Origin: Ostrinia nubilalis
Taxonomy: Eukaryota; Arthropoda; Insecta; Lepidoptera; Crambidae
Assembly: GCF_963855985.1 (NCBI RefSeq)
Contig: NC_087095.1
Span: 15,448,001-15,512,000, forward strand
Direction of reading: 5' to 3'
DNA: 64,000 nucleotides
The notes beneath the pieces were generated by a model. It was not told the origin of the DNA. It saw only the letters and a program-made list of their open reading frames with translations, and ran no database searches. Positions 23,081-32,990 of the stretch are shown here, in pieces. The stretch's first letter is position 1, and each line of letters opens with the position of its first letter. Made by a program: the position numbers and the translations under genes.

Positions 23081-25978
23081 CTACATCGCAGAACTTAAGT
23101 GCTTATGCAATTTATCTTTAAATTTAGGGTGCTTATCGTAAAATACATCCAAATCCCGAACCTTGCTCTGTAGTGTGTTGTAGTCATTAAGGAGTCTGTA
23201 CATAGGAGATTGACGACCCAAATTGGTTTTCGTAGCCGGTATCTTGAAAATCTTGGTGATTATGTGTCTAGGATATCTGTATGGTATGGAGAGGCAGATA
23301 CGCTGAAGGAGACTGCTACACCTCACCTGACCATTCAAAAGTTTGTGCAAAAAACACATGCTTAAAAAAAGTCTACGGTCGCTGAGAGAAGACATTTTGA
23401 GCTTGTCGAGGCGCTGTGTATAGGAAGCTCTATGGGAAAATTCGCTAGAGCAGAAGGCAAGATGTCTGGTGAAAGCTCGCTGAACACTTTCCACCCTCTG
23501 AGAGTGTATGGCGTAATATGGATTCCATGATGTGGAAGCATACTCTAGGTTACTGCGCACCAGTGCATTAAAGAGGATGATTTTAGTGCTCTGCTTAAAA
23601 CCTTTACTATTTCGTTTTAGAAAGCCAAGCATACGGGCAGCCTTAGTGACCGCCTTATCAACATGAGAGATAAAAGTTAACTTGCTGTCGATGACAACGC
23701 CCAGATCCCGAATTTCCCCAACTTCACCAAGTACTACGTTATCGATCCTATAGGTGGTAGCAAGCGCCTTTCTTATTCTGGCATATTTAATGTGAAAGCA
23801 TTTAGTAGGATTCAGGGTCATATTGTTGGCGTCACACCAATCTTTTATTTTGTTTAGATCTATTTGTATAAGGTTGGAGTCAGCAAGGGACCCAACAGTT
23901 CTGTAAACCTTAAGATCATCGGCGAACATGGATATTTTGCAATGTTTGATTTGAGCTGTTAGGTCGTTGATAAAAATTAAGAAGAGGACCGGGCCCAGGT
24001 GTGAACCCTGGGGAACTCCAGACTTAGACAGATATGTGTCCGAGTCATAGCCATTAACTGCAACACGTTGGTGCCTGTGTGTCAAGTATGACCTAAACCA
24101 GTTCAGCAGAGAACCACTCACACCAAGTACACTCAGTTTTTCCAAGAGAAGCCTATGATCGACCTTATCAAATGCGCTGCTAAAATCAGTGTATACTGCA
24201 TCTACTTGGGAGCCTCTATCTACTTCCTCACATAGATCGGATATAAAAGGTATGAGATTCGTCAGTGTAGAACGACCAGCCCGGAAACCATGCTGATGAT
24301 CCGATAGCATGTCATCGACAAAGGCTGACACGATTGGACATAGCACAGACTCGAATATCTTTGGGAAACATGAGAGTATTGAGATAGGACGATAGTTCTT
24401 AATATCGTCTTGCCGACCTTTTTTGAAGACTGGTATGACTCGAGCCTCCTTCCATGTACTGGGGAAAACACCTGTTCGAAGCGAGCAGTTAAAGATAATT
24501 GACAGTGGCAATGCTAAATCAGGGCCACAGCGCTTGATGAATAGGGGAGGTATAGCGTCTGGGCCAGCCCCTTTGAATGCGTCCAACCTTTTAATCGCAT
24601 TGAGTACTTGTCTCTCAGTGAAGCTTAGTGAAGCGATATGTTTATCGTTCAAGGGCAATTCATAACCGAGGGCAGAGGGATCGACAGTTGGTGAAGGCAC
24701 CGGTTCTGAATAAACAGAACAGAAGTGCTGAGCAAAAAAGTTGGCTACATCGGCACCAGATTGTGCAATTGCTCCATTTAACTCCATATTTGTAGGTATT
24801 GTTGAGAGGCCACCCCTTTTGCTCTTAACATAACTCCAAAATGCCTTTGGATTAATATGCATGTGTGATTGTATTAAGTTTTTGTAGTCTCGAAGACATG
24901 TGTTGTGAAGCTTGTGAGATCGTCTTCGAAGAAGTTCGAATTCCAGCTTATCACGCGGGTTTCCAAATTTAAGATATCTTTTGCGAATTTTATTTTTTTC
25001 AGATAGCATTTTAATAAGAGATGTATTAAACCAGCACGGATAACCAGGCCTAGTAGGTCTTTTTCTCGGCACAAACTCCTCAATGGCATTATTTAAGTAC
25101 TTGTAAAGCTTCGCTACCATTTCATCAACATCCGCGCAACAAGTAAGTTCACTGATCCAATCAATAGACTTCAGTTTCAGAAAAATCGCTTCGTAATCTG
25201 CCTTATAGTAATTATACCTAGTATCTGTCTTTGGTCGCAAATAATTAATACTATCGTTGTATAATATCAATAATAAACTAGGGTGGTATCTGTTACACTT
25301 GCTCAGGCTGCATAAAGGACCCGACACAGAAGCATTCTGAAAATTACACAAAATGAGATCGAGATATTTTCCATCGTCGTTTCTTATACAATTCAATTGA
25401 TAAAGATTGTTACAGGAAATAAAGTCGACCATTTTATAGCCCAAAGGGTTGTTATAATTGGTTGGAAACATTTGAGGGTGACTCTGCTTAGGCTCCCACT
25501 GAATAAATCCAAGGTTGAAGTCCCCAAGAATTACAAGATCATCGCAGTAATTCATTATTCTTTCAACATTATCAAGGAAACGTGATAAAGACTCTATTTT
25601 GACTGGAGGAGGAAGATATACAACGCAAATAGAGATCTTTTTTATTACGTCATTAACTTTTACTTGTATTGTAACCCAGAGATCCTCCAAGTCTGATTCC
25701 CAATTTGCTTCGCGCTTTGAGGATATTTCGCGGGAAATTGCCAGCATTACACCACCGCCATCTTTTTTTGTGTTAGATGAACTCTGGCGATCTCTACGGT
25801 ATACTACATACCTATTGTCGACAAGCTCATTATCATTTATACTGGAGTTGAGCCAAGTCTCGGTCAATGCGATGATCCTGAAACTCGAGGTTACTATATT
25901 ACTTAGCACATCATTAGTTTTAGTTCTTAAGCCTTGGACATTTTGATAGTATATATCAAGGGAGGCGAAAGCGAATAA
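23081..25978 (-). CDS. LINE ORF2: endonuclease and reverse transcriptase
   Basis: ORF2 copies the element's RNA into a nicked target site. The frame is open for 966 codons from just after a TAG at 25979-25981; no ATG precedes the conserved YYQNVQGLR, so the true start is unclear. The numbering used here begins at a GTG at 25909. The apurinic-type endonuclease shows TETW near residue 16 and GDFN near 125. At residue 206 an Asn sits where, as I recall, related elements have Asp (SKCNRYHP), so nicking may be impaired. The reverse transcriptase has RPIS, TDFSSAFDKVDH (catalytic Asp near 575), GVPQGSHLGP and FADD near 662-665, all intact. It has no stop or frameshift. It starts 37 bases after the ORF1 stop. 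Confidence 0.9.
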   Translation of the reverse strand, partial: LFAFASLDIYYQNVQGLRTKTNDVLSNIVTSSFRIIALTETWLNSSINDNELVDNRYVVYRRDRQSSSNTKKDGGGVMLAISREISSKREANWESDLEDLWVTIQVKVNDVIKKISICVVYLPPPVKIESLSRFLDNVERIMNYCDDLVILGDFNLGFIQWEPKQSHPQMFPTNYNNPLGYKMVDFISCNNLYQLNCIRNDDGKYLDLILCNFQNASVSGPLCSLSKCNRYHPSLLLILYNDSINYLRPKTDTRYNYYKADYEAIFLKLKSIDWISELTCCADVDEMVAKLYKYLNNAIEEFVPRKRPTRPGYPCWFNTSLIKMLSEKNKIRKRYLKFGNPRDKLEFELLRRRSHKLHNTCLRDYKNLIQSHMHINPKAFWSYVKSKRGGLSTIPTNMELNGAIAQSGADVANFFAQHFCSVYSEPVPSPTVDPSALGYELPLNDKHIASLSFTERQVLNAIKRLDAFKGAGPDAIPPLFIKRCGPDLALPLSIIFNCSLRTGVFPSTWKEARVIPVFKKGRQDDIKNYRPISILSCFPKIFESVLCPIVSAFVDDMLSDHQHGFRAGRSTLTNLIPFISDLCEEVDRGSQVDAVYTDFSSAFDKVDHRLLLEKLSVLGVSGSLLNWFRSYLTHRHQRVAVNGYDSDTYLSKSGVPQGSHLGPVLFLIFINDLTAQIKHCKISMFADDLKVYRTVGSLADSNLIQIDLNKIKDWCDANNMTLNPTKCFHIKYARIRKALATTYRIDNVVLGEVGEIRDLGVVIDSKLTFISHVDKAVTKAARMLGFLKRNSKGFKQSTKIILFNALVRSNLEYASTSWNPYYAIHSQRVESVQRAFTRHLAFCSSEFSHRASYTQRLDKLKMSSLSDRRLFLSMCFLHKLLNGQVRCSSLLQRICLSIPYRYPRHIITKIFKIPATKTNLGRQSPMYRLLNDYNTLQSKVRDLDVFYDKHPKFKDKLHKHLSSAM

Positions 25979-26017
25979 CTACTCCACGAATCAATACCAT
26001 GGATACTAATCTTATAT

Positions 26018-27091
26018 CTATGATAAAAGCTTAAGGTTCTCCAGGTTTCTAATCAAAATTGCTTGGTGCGTCTCACTCTTACGGACATAAATGCGCCCGC
26101 CTCTAACCCAGACAAACTTATAAGCCAGTTCCTTAGCCTTTAGACGAGTCGCCGCATGAAGATACTTGTTTCTCGGTGATAAGTGTTCCGACACGAAGAC
26201 AGGCGATTGTGTTCCTCCGATGCCAAGGTGGTTAGAGCTGAGTTTGTTCTTGGAGTTCTTCTTGTTGAATTTGCTAACGTGGGCCAGGATTGTGTCACGA
26301 AGTCTTGTGTTACGGAATTTCACTACTACAGCTCGAGGTCGATCGTTATTTTTGGACATTTTAGCAACCCTAGTTACATGCTGGATATCCTCGGAAGTTA
26401 TTGGACTGTCAATAGTCTTCGCCAGCTGGATTATGGTATTAGTTAGGTTCTCAGCCTTGTTCTCAGGAATACCGTTGACCTCTATGTTATTCTCTCGCAA
26501 GTGCATCTCGACCGCGTTTAGCCTATTTGATAGGTCATTTACAGTTGTTTTTAGGTAATCGTTGTCCTTCCTGAGAGCAGCTATTGTGGCTGTTTTCTCT
26601 TCACTACTTGCTTTCAATTCCTCAAATTTACTGTTCAGAAAGCTTAGCGACTCGTGAAATCCCGCCATTCTCTCACTTAAACTTTTCAGTTCAGAAATTG
26701 TAGCTGCGTTGGCCTTCTGAATTTCATCCCTGATGATATGGCGGAACCTGTCTTCTGTTAAGGGGCTTGAGCCGCTGTCTTGTGATGAGCTGCTAGCCTT
26801 CCCTCTTATTGTGACGTTAGAGAATTCGCCGCCTTCGCTCGATTCCGTGTCACCTGGTAGGCCAGGTCGAGCGGGGCTGTTTACATTGCCAATTTTTGGC
26901 TGGCTACATTGGCAAGCTGGACATTTCCAGGTGGTTTTATGTCTCTATTCCATCGAGGCAAATTTTTTGGGTGTCAAGCCAGTGCATTCAATGTCATAAA
27001 TTAACTTGCACAAGAAGCATTTTAAGTTATCTCGATTCCCCAGCGTTCTGCGACATCCCGCGCATTTTCCAGCAGCTGCAGTCGTTGCCAT
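26018..27091 (-). pseudogene. LINE ORF1 (PHD-like finger, coiled coil) with one stop
   Basis: ORF1 is an RNA-binding chaperone of the LINE particle. From ATG 27091 the frame has 358 codons, broken only by TAG at 26945-26947 (codon 49). Cysteines 10, 13, 24, 27, 35, 57 and 60 form a PHD-like zinc finger; the usual His position appears to be Asp. After codon 140 come a heptad-rich coiled coil (FEELKASSEEKTATIAALRK) and a basic C-terminal domain containing VVVKFRNTRLRD. The second part could still be made from a methionine at 26668. The nonsense codon lies inside the finger and would prevent a full-length product. Confidence 0.85.
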
Positions 27092-27420
27092 TGTGACTCA
27101 CGATAGTGGGGGTAAGATAAAAGGAAGACAGGATTCACACCGCTAACGCAACAGTTGGTTTGTTATCGGCTGCAAGATCTAGCTCTACGCGCAGGATCGT
27201 GATTTGGTGTTGTTGCGTTTACGTCAGGCGTCGTCCCGACAGATACGCTCGAGTATTAGGTAACTTGCACTTCGTCGGCTAGCAGCGGATGAGTCACTGC
27301 GGCCGGTTTGTTGTTGTTGGCAAAATATTTTAGGATATTTATTCTGTTTTCTCACCAGCGCTTACTCGTACGGGGACGACGACTGCACCACACTGTAGCT
27401 AGCGTTTTCTTCTTTATAAT
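27092..27420 (-). promoter_or_regulatory. Probable 5' UTR and internal promoter of the LINE
   Basis: A GC-richer stretch lies directly before ORF1, from about 27420. LINEs of this class carry their promoter in the 5' UTR. No motif is assigned with confidence; the extent is inferred from the change in base composition near 27400. Confidence 0.4.
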
Positions 27421-27522
27421 AGTGTAAAATACATATTGAAAAATTCACTTTTTATACGCTTTAGATAAATAAGTTTACGGAGCACTTTCAAAACGACCCG
27501 ACCTCAGCGACCGGGCCGGACG

Positions 27523-27528
27523 AAAAAA

Positions 27529-27560
<32 letters not shown>

Positions 27561-27577
27561 AGAAAAAAAAAAAAAAA
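27523..27577. repeat. A-rich tract
   Basis: About 55 bases of A with two single G interruptions, next to a GC-rich CCGGGCCGGACG. It lies just beyond the LINE's 5' side, so it is not that element's tail. Confidence 0.7.
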
Positions 27578-27710
27578 CACTATTATACTATTATACTTAG
27601 TAGCTGCAAGTTGCAAGAAACGCCACATTTCAGGAAATCTTATCACTAAGAAGCGAGGTCTTCCAGACAACTCGGAGAGGAAGCTTCTAACTCATCCTAT
27701 TTTCCTCAGA

Positions 27711-27741
27711 TTACAGTTAAACTTTCCCTTGGGACTAACTT
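27711..27741 (+). repeat. Repeat family A, left fragment
   Basis: ACAGTTAAACTTTCCC matches the inside of family A at 1877. The rest of that copy resumes at 28325 after two insertions. Confidence 0.55.
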
Positions 27742-27888
27742 ACGCCCGTATTCACAAACATTACTATGAGGTCTCACAGTGCGCGTGGACCCACAGGGTG
27801 ACACACAAACCAATCACAAAGCTCTATTCAAAGCTGAGCGTTCGATTTGCTGCTTCACTTAAGCAAGCATCGTTTGTGAATACGGGCG
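27742..27888. mobile_element. MITE, 'ACGCCCGTATTCACAAAC' family
   Basis: Starts TACGCCCGTATTCACAAAC and ends TTGTGAATACGGGCG, so both terminal inverted repeats are present over 147 bp. It is nested in repeat family A. Confidence 0.8.
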
Positions 27889-27910
27889 ATAGTTTTCGAT
27901 GATTGTTTAG

Positions 27911-28322
27911 TTTTCAACCGACTTCAAAAAAGGAGGAGGTTCTCAATTCGACCCGTATGTTTTTTTTTTTTCTATGTTTGTTACGCGATAACTCCGCCAA
28001 TTATGAACCGATTTGAACAAATCTTTTTTCGGCGTATAGGTAATACCTCAAGGGTGGTCCCATTTAAATTTCATAATAGAAAAAACAACCCCCAAGGGTG
28101 GAAAATTGGGGATGAATTTTTTATACGCAATATCTCCGCCGATTGTAAATCAATTTGAACGATTATTTTTTTGTTGAATAGGTATTATCAAAAGGGTGGT
28201 TTCATGCGAATTTGAAGAAAATATTTCACCCCCAAGGGTGGAAAATTAGGGATGAACTTTTTTATACGCAATATTTTTAATTTTTAGTTTTTTTTTGTGT
28301 TCACGCATTTGAAGTCGGTTTT
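27911..28322. mobile_element. ~410-bp 'AACCGACTTCAAA' element
   Basis: Begins TTTTCAACCGACTTCAAA and ends TTTGAAGTCGGTT, giving short terminal inverted repeats. The middle holds two ~125-bp tandem units, each containing CCCCCAAGGGTGGAAAATT. A short derivative lies at 50860-50918. Non-coding. Confidence 0.7.
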
Positions 28323-28324
28323 AT

Positions 28325-28385
28325 TTTTTTTTTAAGTTAATTATTGACGGTCAAGTTGTAGATCCTATGGGACTTGCAGCGGTAC
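28325..28385 (+). repeat. Repeat family A, right fragment
   Basis: GACGGTCAAG and TGTAGATCCT continue the family A copy that stopped at 27741. Confidence 0.5.
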
Positions 28386-30170
28386 TAACAAGAGATTGGA
28401 ATTGGGAATACTAGTTCCGATATTATACATTAACCCACATATTATCGAAGTATCGTTTGATATTCAACGTTCATTAGGTCGTTCCAAATTTCCTTACATC
28501 ATGTGAGTATTAAGGAATAGACGCTGACTGCAAATAATACGAATTACTTATTACTAAGGAAGTAAATTACAGGGCAGAGCAGACTGCTATGTCTTGCTGC
28601 TGTCTTGTCTTGCAGTCTAGCTATAACATCATATTGTTTTCGTGTGTATTTTGGTTGTTCATATAAATTACTATGTAATGTAATAGTATGTAATAAAAAA
28701 ATGTGCACATATTTTGGTTTTCCCGACCATGAAATGTTCAAGTGTAAAAGAAAAGCTTGTAAAATAAAAAGAAATAATTTCATACTCCCACTCAATTGAC
28801 ATCCGCTCATGCCAAGTCCAACAGATTGGCCTGTTAGACTTGGCAAGAGGGGAAAATGAATAAAAATAGGTATTATAACAACTATATAATTTTAGAGACC
28901 TTGATTTTAATAAAACAGAAAAACTAATTAATAGGTCTTGAATCCTTGAAATTTTCAGGAATATGAACTCTTGAAAATAAAAAAACCAACGCACTCATAA
29001 AAAAAAACTTTTTGAATCGATAAGAAACTGCTTACGTCATCAAGGAACGTTCCGTTCTTCAGTTTAAGCCAATCAACGAAGCAATCGAAGTCGCTGAAAA
29101 ACTTTTTGCTTTTGAAAAATGCAGTGAAATATCCAGGGCTTCGAATTGAATTGGAGGCAGGTGCAGGGCCGTCACCGAGCGCCAATTAAGAGCTGTAATG
29201 GCGCGCCGATCCCGCCGGAATCTCATTACGCCGGAGACAGACCCGGCGGCGGCTTGGCTGATAGCGATGGAGTTCACGTATGTATTATGTACTTTTGATA
29301 ACCATGATCTTGAATTTATTACTTTAAAAGATACATTGTATCAAATGGTGAACATGAGAAAATAGTTACTGACCTCAGGACTTCCTAAAAAAATGTTTTT
29401 AACAAAAGACACGGATGATTTTGCAAGACACAGTAGCTATGACAAAATTATAGTCTGGTCCGTGAGCACGTAGAATTTTGTCCAATGACCCCAAGCTACC
29501 CATCCTTATCGCTCACGCGTAATGATGACCGGGCTTTAGATGATATTTTTTGGCTTGACTGATAGCGATGGAAACCTCCTCTACATAGATACTTCTGATT
29601 GCTTAAACATAATGGTGTACCTGAAGAAATAGCTATTGATCTGAGGAATTTTAAAGTAATAAATGGAAGATCATAACCATTGTTTCAAAATGATAGTCAT
29701 GATGTCACCGAGTGCTATGCTTTAGTGCACCGTCCCTAGCACATCAAACACGTTGTGTAATCTAACACCTTCACATTACATAATGCCTCAATGTAAGCTA
29801 CATCAAGCTACGTCTGCCGTAGTTAAAATATTGGTTGTCGTACATGAACGCTTGTAGTGAAACCCCCGTATATCTAGTGAAATTAATTTGTTAGTTATTG
29901 TTTCTATGTGTTTACAGTTCTATCAAGATAGGGGCGGGCGTTGTCGGTGGCTACACCCGGTAAAACAAGATTAAAAGATCATTTATTTAAAAATTTGAAA
30001 TACAAAAATTGCTACAGCGCAGCATAAGCGGTCTTTTCGCTAGTGATCTCTTCCAAACACCATCAGAGTCTCTTACCCTCGTGTAAACGATAAATGTTTA
30101 TCATTTCTTCACACAAAAACTACTAAACGGATTTTGATGAAACTTTACCATACATGATAGCTTAACGTGG
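28386..30170. other. Intergenic DNA, no gene seen
   Basis: A GC-rich island at 29150-29270 stands out from AT-rich flanks but has no exon structure I can defend. Short minus frames there are probably chance. Confidence 0.4.
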
Positions 30171-30250
30171 ACGTGGAAAGCATTAGAGGAAGTCTACGTT
30201 CAGCAGTGAACGTCCAATGGCTGAAATGATGATAAATATGATGATGATAG
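30171..30250 (+). mobile_element. RTE-clade LINE 3' scrap
   Basis: GTTCAGCAGTGAACGTCC and GGCTGAAATGATGAT match the tail of the other RTE fragments with a few changes. Confidence 0.65.
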
Positions 30251-30558
30251 CTTAAACATCAAAATAGCAATAGGATATAATATGTAGTTACCTACTTTTT
30301 ATTCATATCGACTTAAAGCTATAATAAATAATAAATAAATTATACTTAGGTATTCGATTCGCAGTAAGCCACCCAACCGGATTGCCATACGCAAACATCT
30401 ATAACAATATTCATCACAAATTAATTTGGAACTATCGTAATTAATTTTCCGTTTCGGATAAGCCATCCTCGGGCTGTATAATTAATTTGCCACAATTAAA
30501 TTAGCCGATGGATCTGCTGACATTCCATTTGTCTACTAGCTGATAGTGACGCGCATTC
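30251..30558. other. Intergenic DNA, nothing recognised
   Basis: AT-rich with no frame or repeat. Confidence 0.5.
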
Positions 30559-30566
30559 ATCTAGGG

Positions 30567-30774
30567 CAGTGGTTTTTAACCGGAGGTCCGCGGACCACTG
30601 GTGGTCCCTGGAGACATTCCAAGTGGTCCACGAAGTGCACTTGCACACCTTGGTTAAAACCACTTTTAACTGATTTTTGCAGGCAAACTGGTTTTGACCG
30701 ATGATGAGGTGGTCCCTGACAAGACAGAAATTTGGTAAAATGGTCCCTCATGACTTAAAGGTTAAGAACCACTG
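30567..30774. mobile_element. 208-bp hAT-type MITE
   Basis: The ends CAGTGGTTTTTAACC and GGTTAAGAACCACTG are near-perfect inverted repeats. The 8-bp target ATCTAGGG is duplicated exactly at 30559-30566 and 30775-30782. Both point to hAT mobilisation. The inside repeats GTGGTCC several times. It lies about 480 bp upstream of the integrase-derived gene. Confidence 0.9.
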
Positions 30775-31059
30775 ATCTAGGGTCTGTGCTAATAGAACTG
30801 GAAATCAAACAAAGTCGATAATTTTAACAATAGGTATTTCTTTTTAAATTAATCATAATAATATACTAATTAAACAAACTAAAACTTATGTCATGCAAAT
30901 AAAATTACTTTAAAAATATTTCGAGCATAATTACAAAACGTTTTGTTTCAATTCAACGTACCTACCTACTTGATTATTCAAAATAAAATTAATGTAGAAA
31001 AAACTAAACGTTATCGCTTCAGCGCTATTAATATCTCCGTGGTAAATTGAGTCGTGTTC

Positions 31060-31255
31060 GCCGACATTAATCAGAGCGCTCTGTCATTATTCAAAATGGC
31101 GGCCGGTCGTTAACCGCAGCGCGTCGATACGGCGCGCGGGGGTCTCGGCCAATCACAGCGCGCCACGCCGTCTCGCCGCTCACACACCCAACCCAGTATT
31201 ATTCCATATCTCCACGCGCACGCCCGTCACCGTCAAACGTACAAAATAAACAACC
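31060..31255 (+). promoter_or_regulatory. GC-rich promoter and 5' UTR of the integrase-like gene
   Basis: CpG-rich sequence, unlike the AT-rich flanks, lies directly before the start codon. It contains CAAAATGGCGGCC, resembling a YY1-type site, and GGCCAATCACAGCGC with a CCAAT box. No TATA box is seen near the start. The ATG has a good context (ACAACCATGG). This arrangement suggests a broadly expressed host gene. Confidence 0.55.
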
Positions 31256-32428
31256 ATGGAAGACGAAAACGAATACGCCAACATGAAAACCACATTCAAC
31301 AACAAACTGAACGAAATCATCAAAGCCAAAGGCGTCAACCACCAAATATTCAACCCGCTGTCTTACGCGACCATGATCTCAAAGGTGGAGCACGCGAAAG
31401 GACTAAAATTCGGTAAGACCCCCGCTGATTACGCCCGCTTGAAGAAATATGACATTTTAGAAATCGACGGCGTCAAAAGACTCGTTGTGCCGTTCTTTAG
31501 TAGCACCACCAGTAGTGGGAATAAGACCAGCTCAGCGATCCGTATGTTTGTTCATACAGACGAGATTTTTGATATATTGCACACGGCTCATTTGAAGAGC
31601 GGGCACAAGAGCAGACAGGGCATGACTCAAGAGGTAAGCCAGTTCAAAAATATTACGCGAGAAATGATAATGATCTACTTGGGTTTATGTGAAGTTTGTC
31701 AAGAAAAAGTTGCAAAATTTCACGAGAGAGAAATCAAGAAGAGCTATATTGACTTTATAAGTATGTCTGCAGATCAACATGGATACAATCTTATTCTTGT
31801 ATACTTGGACGTCAAAACCCAGTTCGTGCAGCTGCGTCCTTTGAAAAATACGGAACTTCAAGAGGTGACTCAATCTCTTTTGGATATTTTCACAATATTT
31901 GGCCCTCCTGATTTGTTACAGGGGAATGTAAGTAACGAATTTGGGAGCAGTCTTGCAAATGAAGTTTGTTTGTTTTGGTCTGATTTTAAATTCAATTTTA
32001 TAAAGACAGAAGATAGAGACCAGTTACTTGTGGAGTGTACTATCAGAGTGACCGAGATCCTCAATGCTTGGGTGGAAGCGAATAAGACCATGGAATGGTC
32101 GGAGGGGGTGAAATATGTCCAGTACATGAAGAACAGGGATTTTAACCCTACACTGAATCGTTCAGCTGGTGAGGCTTTGTTAGGCCATAAGTTTGGGAGA
32201 TCTGGTACTAGAAAAAGAAGTTTGGACCAGGCTCTTTCGGACAAAGAAGAAGAATCAGATGCGCAAGAAGCAATGAATTCTGGAATTGACAAACAAGATG
32301 TACCCATCAAGCAATACGCTCCGAAAAGAATTAAGTTGGAACAGGTTGATAATTCTGAAGTGCCACACTTGATAGTGCCAAATATCAAAACGAATGATGA
32401 AGACGAACCTGAAAACATTTTGCCATGA
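31256..32428 (+). CDS. Domesticated integrase-like protein (KRBA2/SCAND3-type)
   Basis: A single-exon 390-residue protein, intact from ATG to TGA. Residues 105-150 keep a zinc-binding HHCC-type motif (H109, H112 or H117; C145 and C148) next to NITREMIMIYLGLCEVC. Residues 160-300 match the integrase core of KRBA2/SCAND3-type proteins, including ILVYLDVKTQFVQLRPLKN, FGPPDLLQ and WSEGVKYVQYMKNR. Of the expected catalytic triad, D166 and E260 are present. The middle Asp of the usual SDNG motif is N224 within LQGNVSNEF. DNA joining is therefore unlikely, while DNA binding may persist. The C-terminus is acidic with PKRIK at 356-360, a probable nuclear localisation signal. No LTR or terminal repeat flanks it. 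A host gene is the best reading; its role is unknown. Confidence 0.85.
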   Translation: MEDENEYANMKTTFNNKLNEIIKAKGVNHQIFNPLSYATMISKVEHAKGLKFGKTPADYARLKKYDILEIDGVKRLVVPFFSSTTSSGNKTSSAIRMFVHTDEIFDILHTAHLKSGHKSRQGMTQEVSQFKNITREMIMIYLGLCEVCQEKVAKFHEREIKKSYIDFISMSADQHGYNLILVYLDVKTQFVQLRPLKNTELQEVTQSLLDIFTIFGPPDLLQGNVSNEFGSSLANEVCLFWSDFKFNFIKTEDRDQLLVECTIRVTEILNAWVEANKTMEWSEGVKYVQYMKNRDFNPTLNRSAGEALLGHKFGRSGTRKRSLDQALSDKEEESDAQEAMNSGIDKQDVPIKQYAPKRIKLEQVDNSEVPHLIVPNIKTNDEDEPENILP

Positions 32429-32587
32429 GTAGCCTAGTAAATATATTTCGAAAATTCTTTTGAAAACTAAATAAGTAGGTTACTTGTTATTATAAGAAAA
32501 TAACTTTCCTTAGATATTACTATTAAATAACTCTCATAACATTTTACGATGTTTAGATATCCTAAAATAGTGTTGCCAATTTTATAA

Positions 32588-32593
32588 AATAAA
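32588..32593 (+). terminator. AATAAA polyadenylation signal
   Basis: Lies about 160 bases after the stop codon of the integrase-like gene and is the first canonical AATAAA downstream. Confidence 0.55.
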
Positions 32594-32599
32594 ATACTA

Positions 32600-32870
32600 A
32601 ACGTAAATATTTGTTTTATTTAAAAATCCATAATATGATGAGATTTTTATAAGTAGTTAAAATGCTAATACTGCAGTATTGGCATTAATAGAGACTACTA
32701 TAACCTAATTGATGATAATTGAAACAAAATTGTTATTTAATAATACTACAAAATATGAGTATAATATTTAATAAGAGTCGGTTAATAATAAATATTATTG
32801 AATTAGTTATACATATAAAAATAAATGTGATAATTCATAATCATGGAATAATTAATGCAATAAATCTAAA
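32600..32870. other. AT-rich downstream DNA
   Basis: No gene seen after the polyadenylation signal. Confidence 0.5.
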
Positions 32871-32990
32871 AATCTTCCTCTCTCCTAAAATGCAGTGCCC
32901 GACAGGGTCCATAATTGTATCTTACCTTACCAATAACACCTTTTGTAAACATTATGGAAGCAATAAACTATTGAGTATTGAAAAATATTA
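32871..32990 (-). repeat. Copy of the 44.5-kb repeat, end part
   Basis: In reverse it matches 44801-44900. Shared words include CAATACTCAATA, TTTATTGCTTCCATAAT and GGACCCTGT followed by GGGC. Confidence 0.6.

Larger units (their letters stand above)
22866..27420 (-). mobile_element. Nearly full-length CR1-like LINE
   Basis: The element reads right to left: 5' UTR (about 27092-27420), ORF1 (27091-26018), ORF2 (25978-23081), a ~200-bp 3' UTR, and a 3' tail of AAAT repeats at 22866-22895. The order of PHD-like finger, coiled coil and RNA-binding ORF1, then an endonuclease plus reverse transcriptase ORF2, matches CR1-group elements. The 5' limit is estimated. No target duplication was found, which is common for CR1. 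ORF2 is intact, so the insertion is probably young. Confidence 0.85.

Noticed and set aside
26166..26558. Plus-strand 130-codon frame over LINE ORF1
   Set aside because: It is antisense to ORF1, whose coiled coil and basic domain are clearly recognisable.
27523..27577. Poly(A) tail of a processed pseudogene
   Set aside because: No coding or spliced sequence precedes it on the plus strand; it is treated as a simple A-rich tract.
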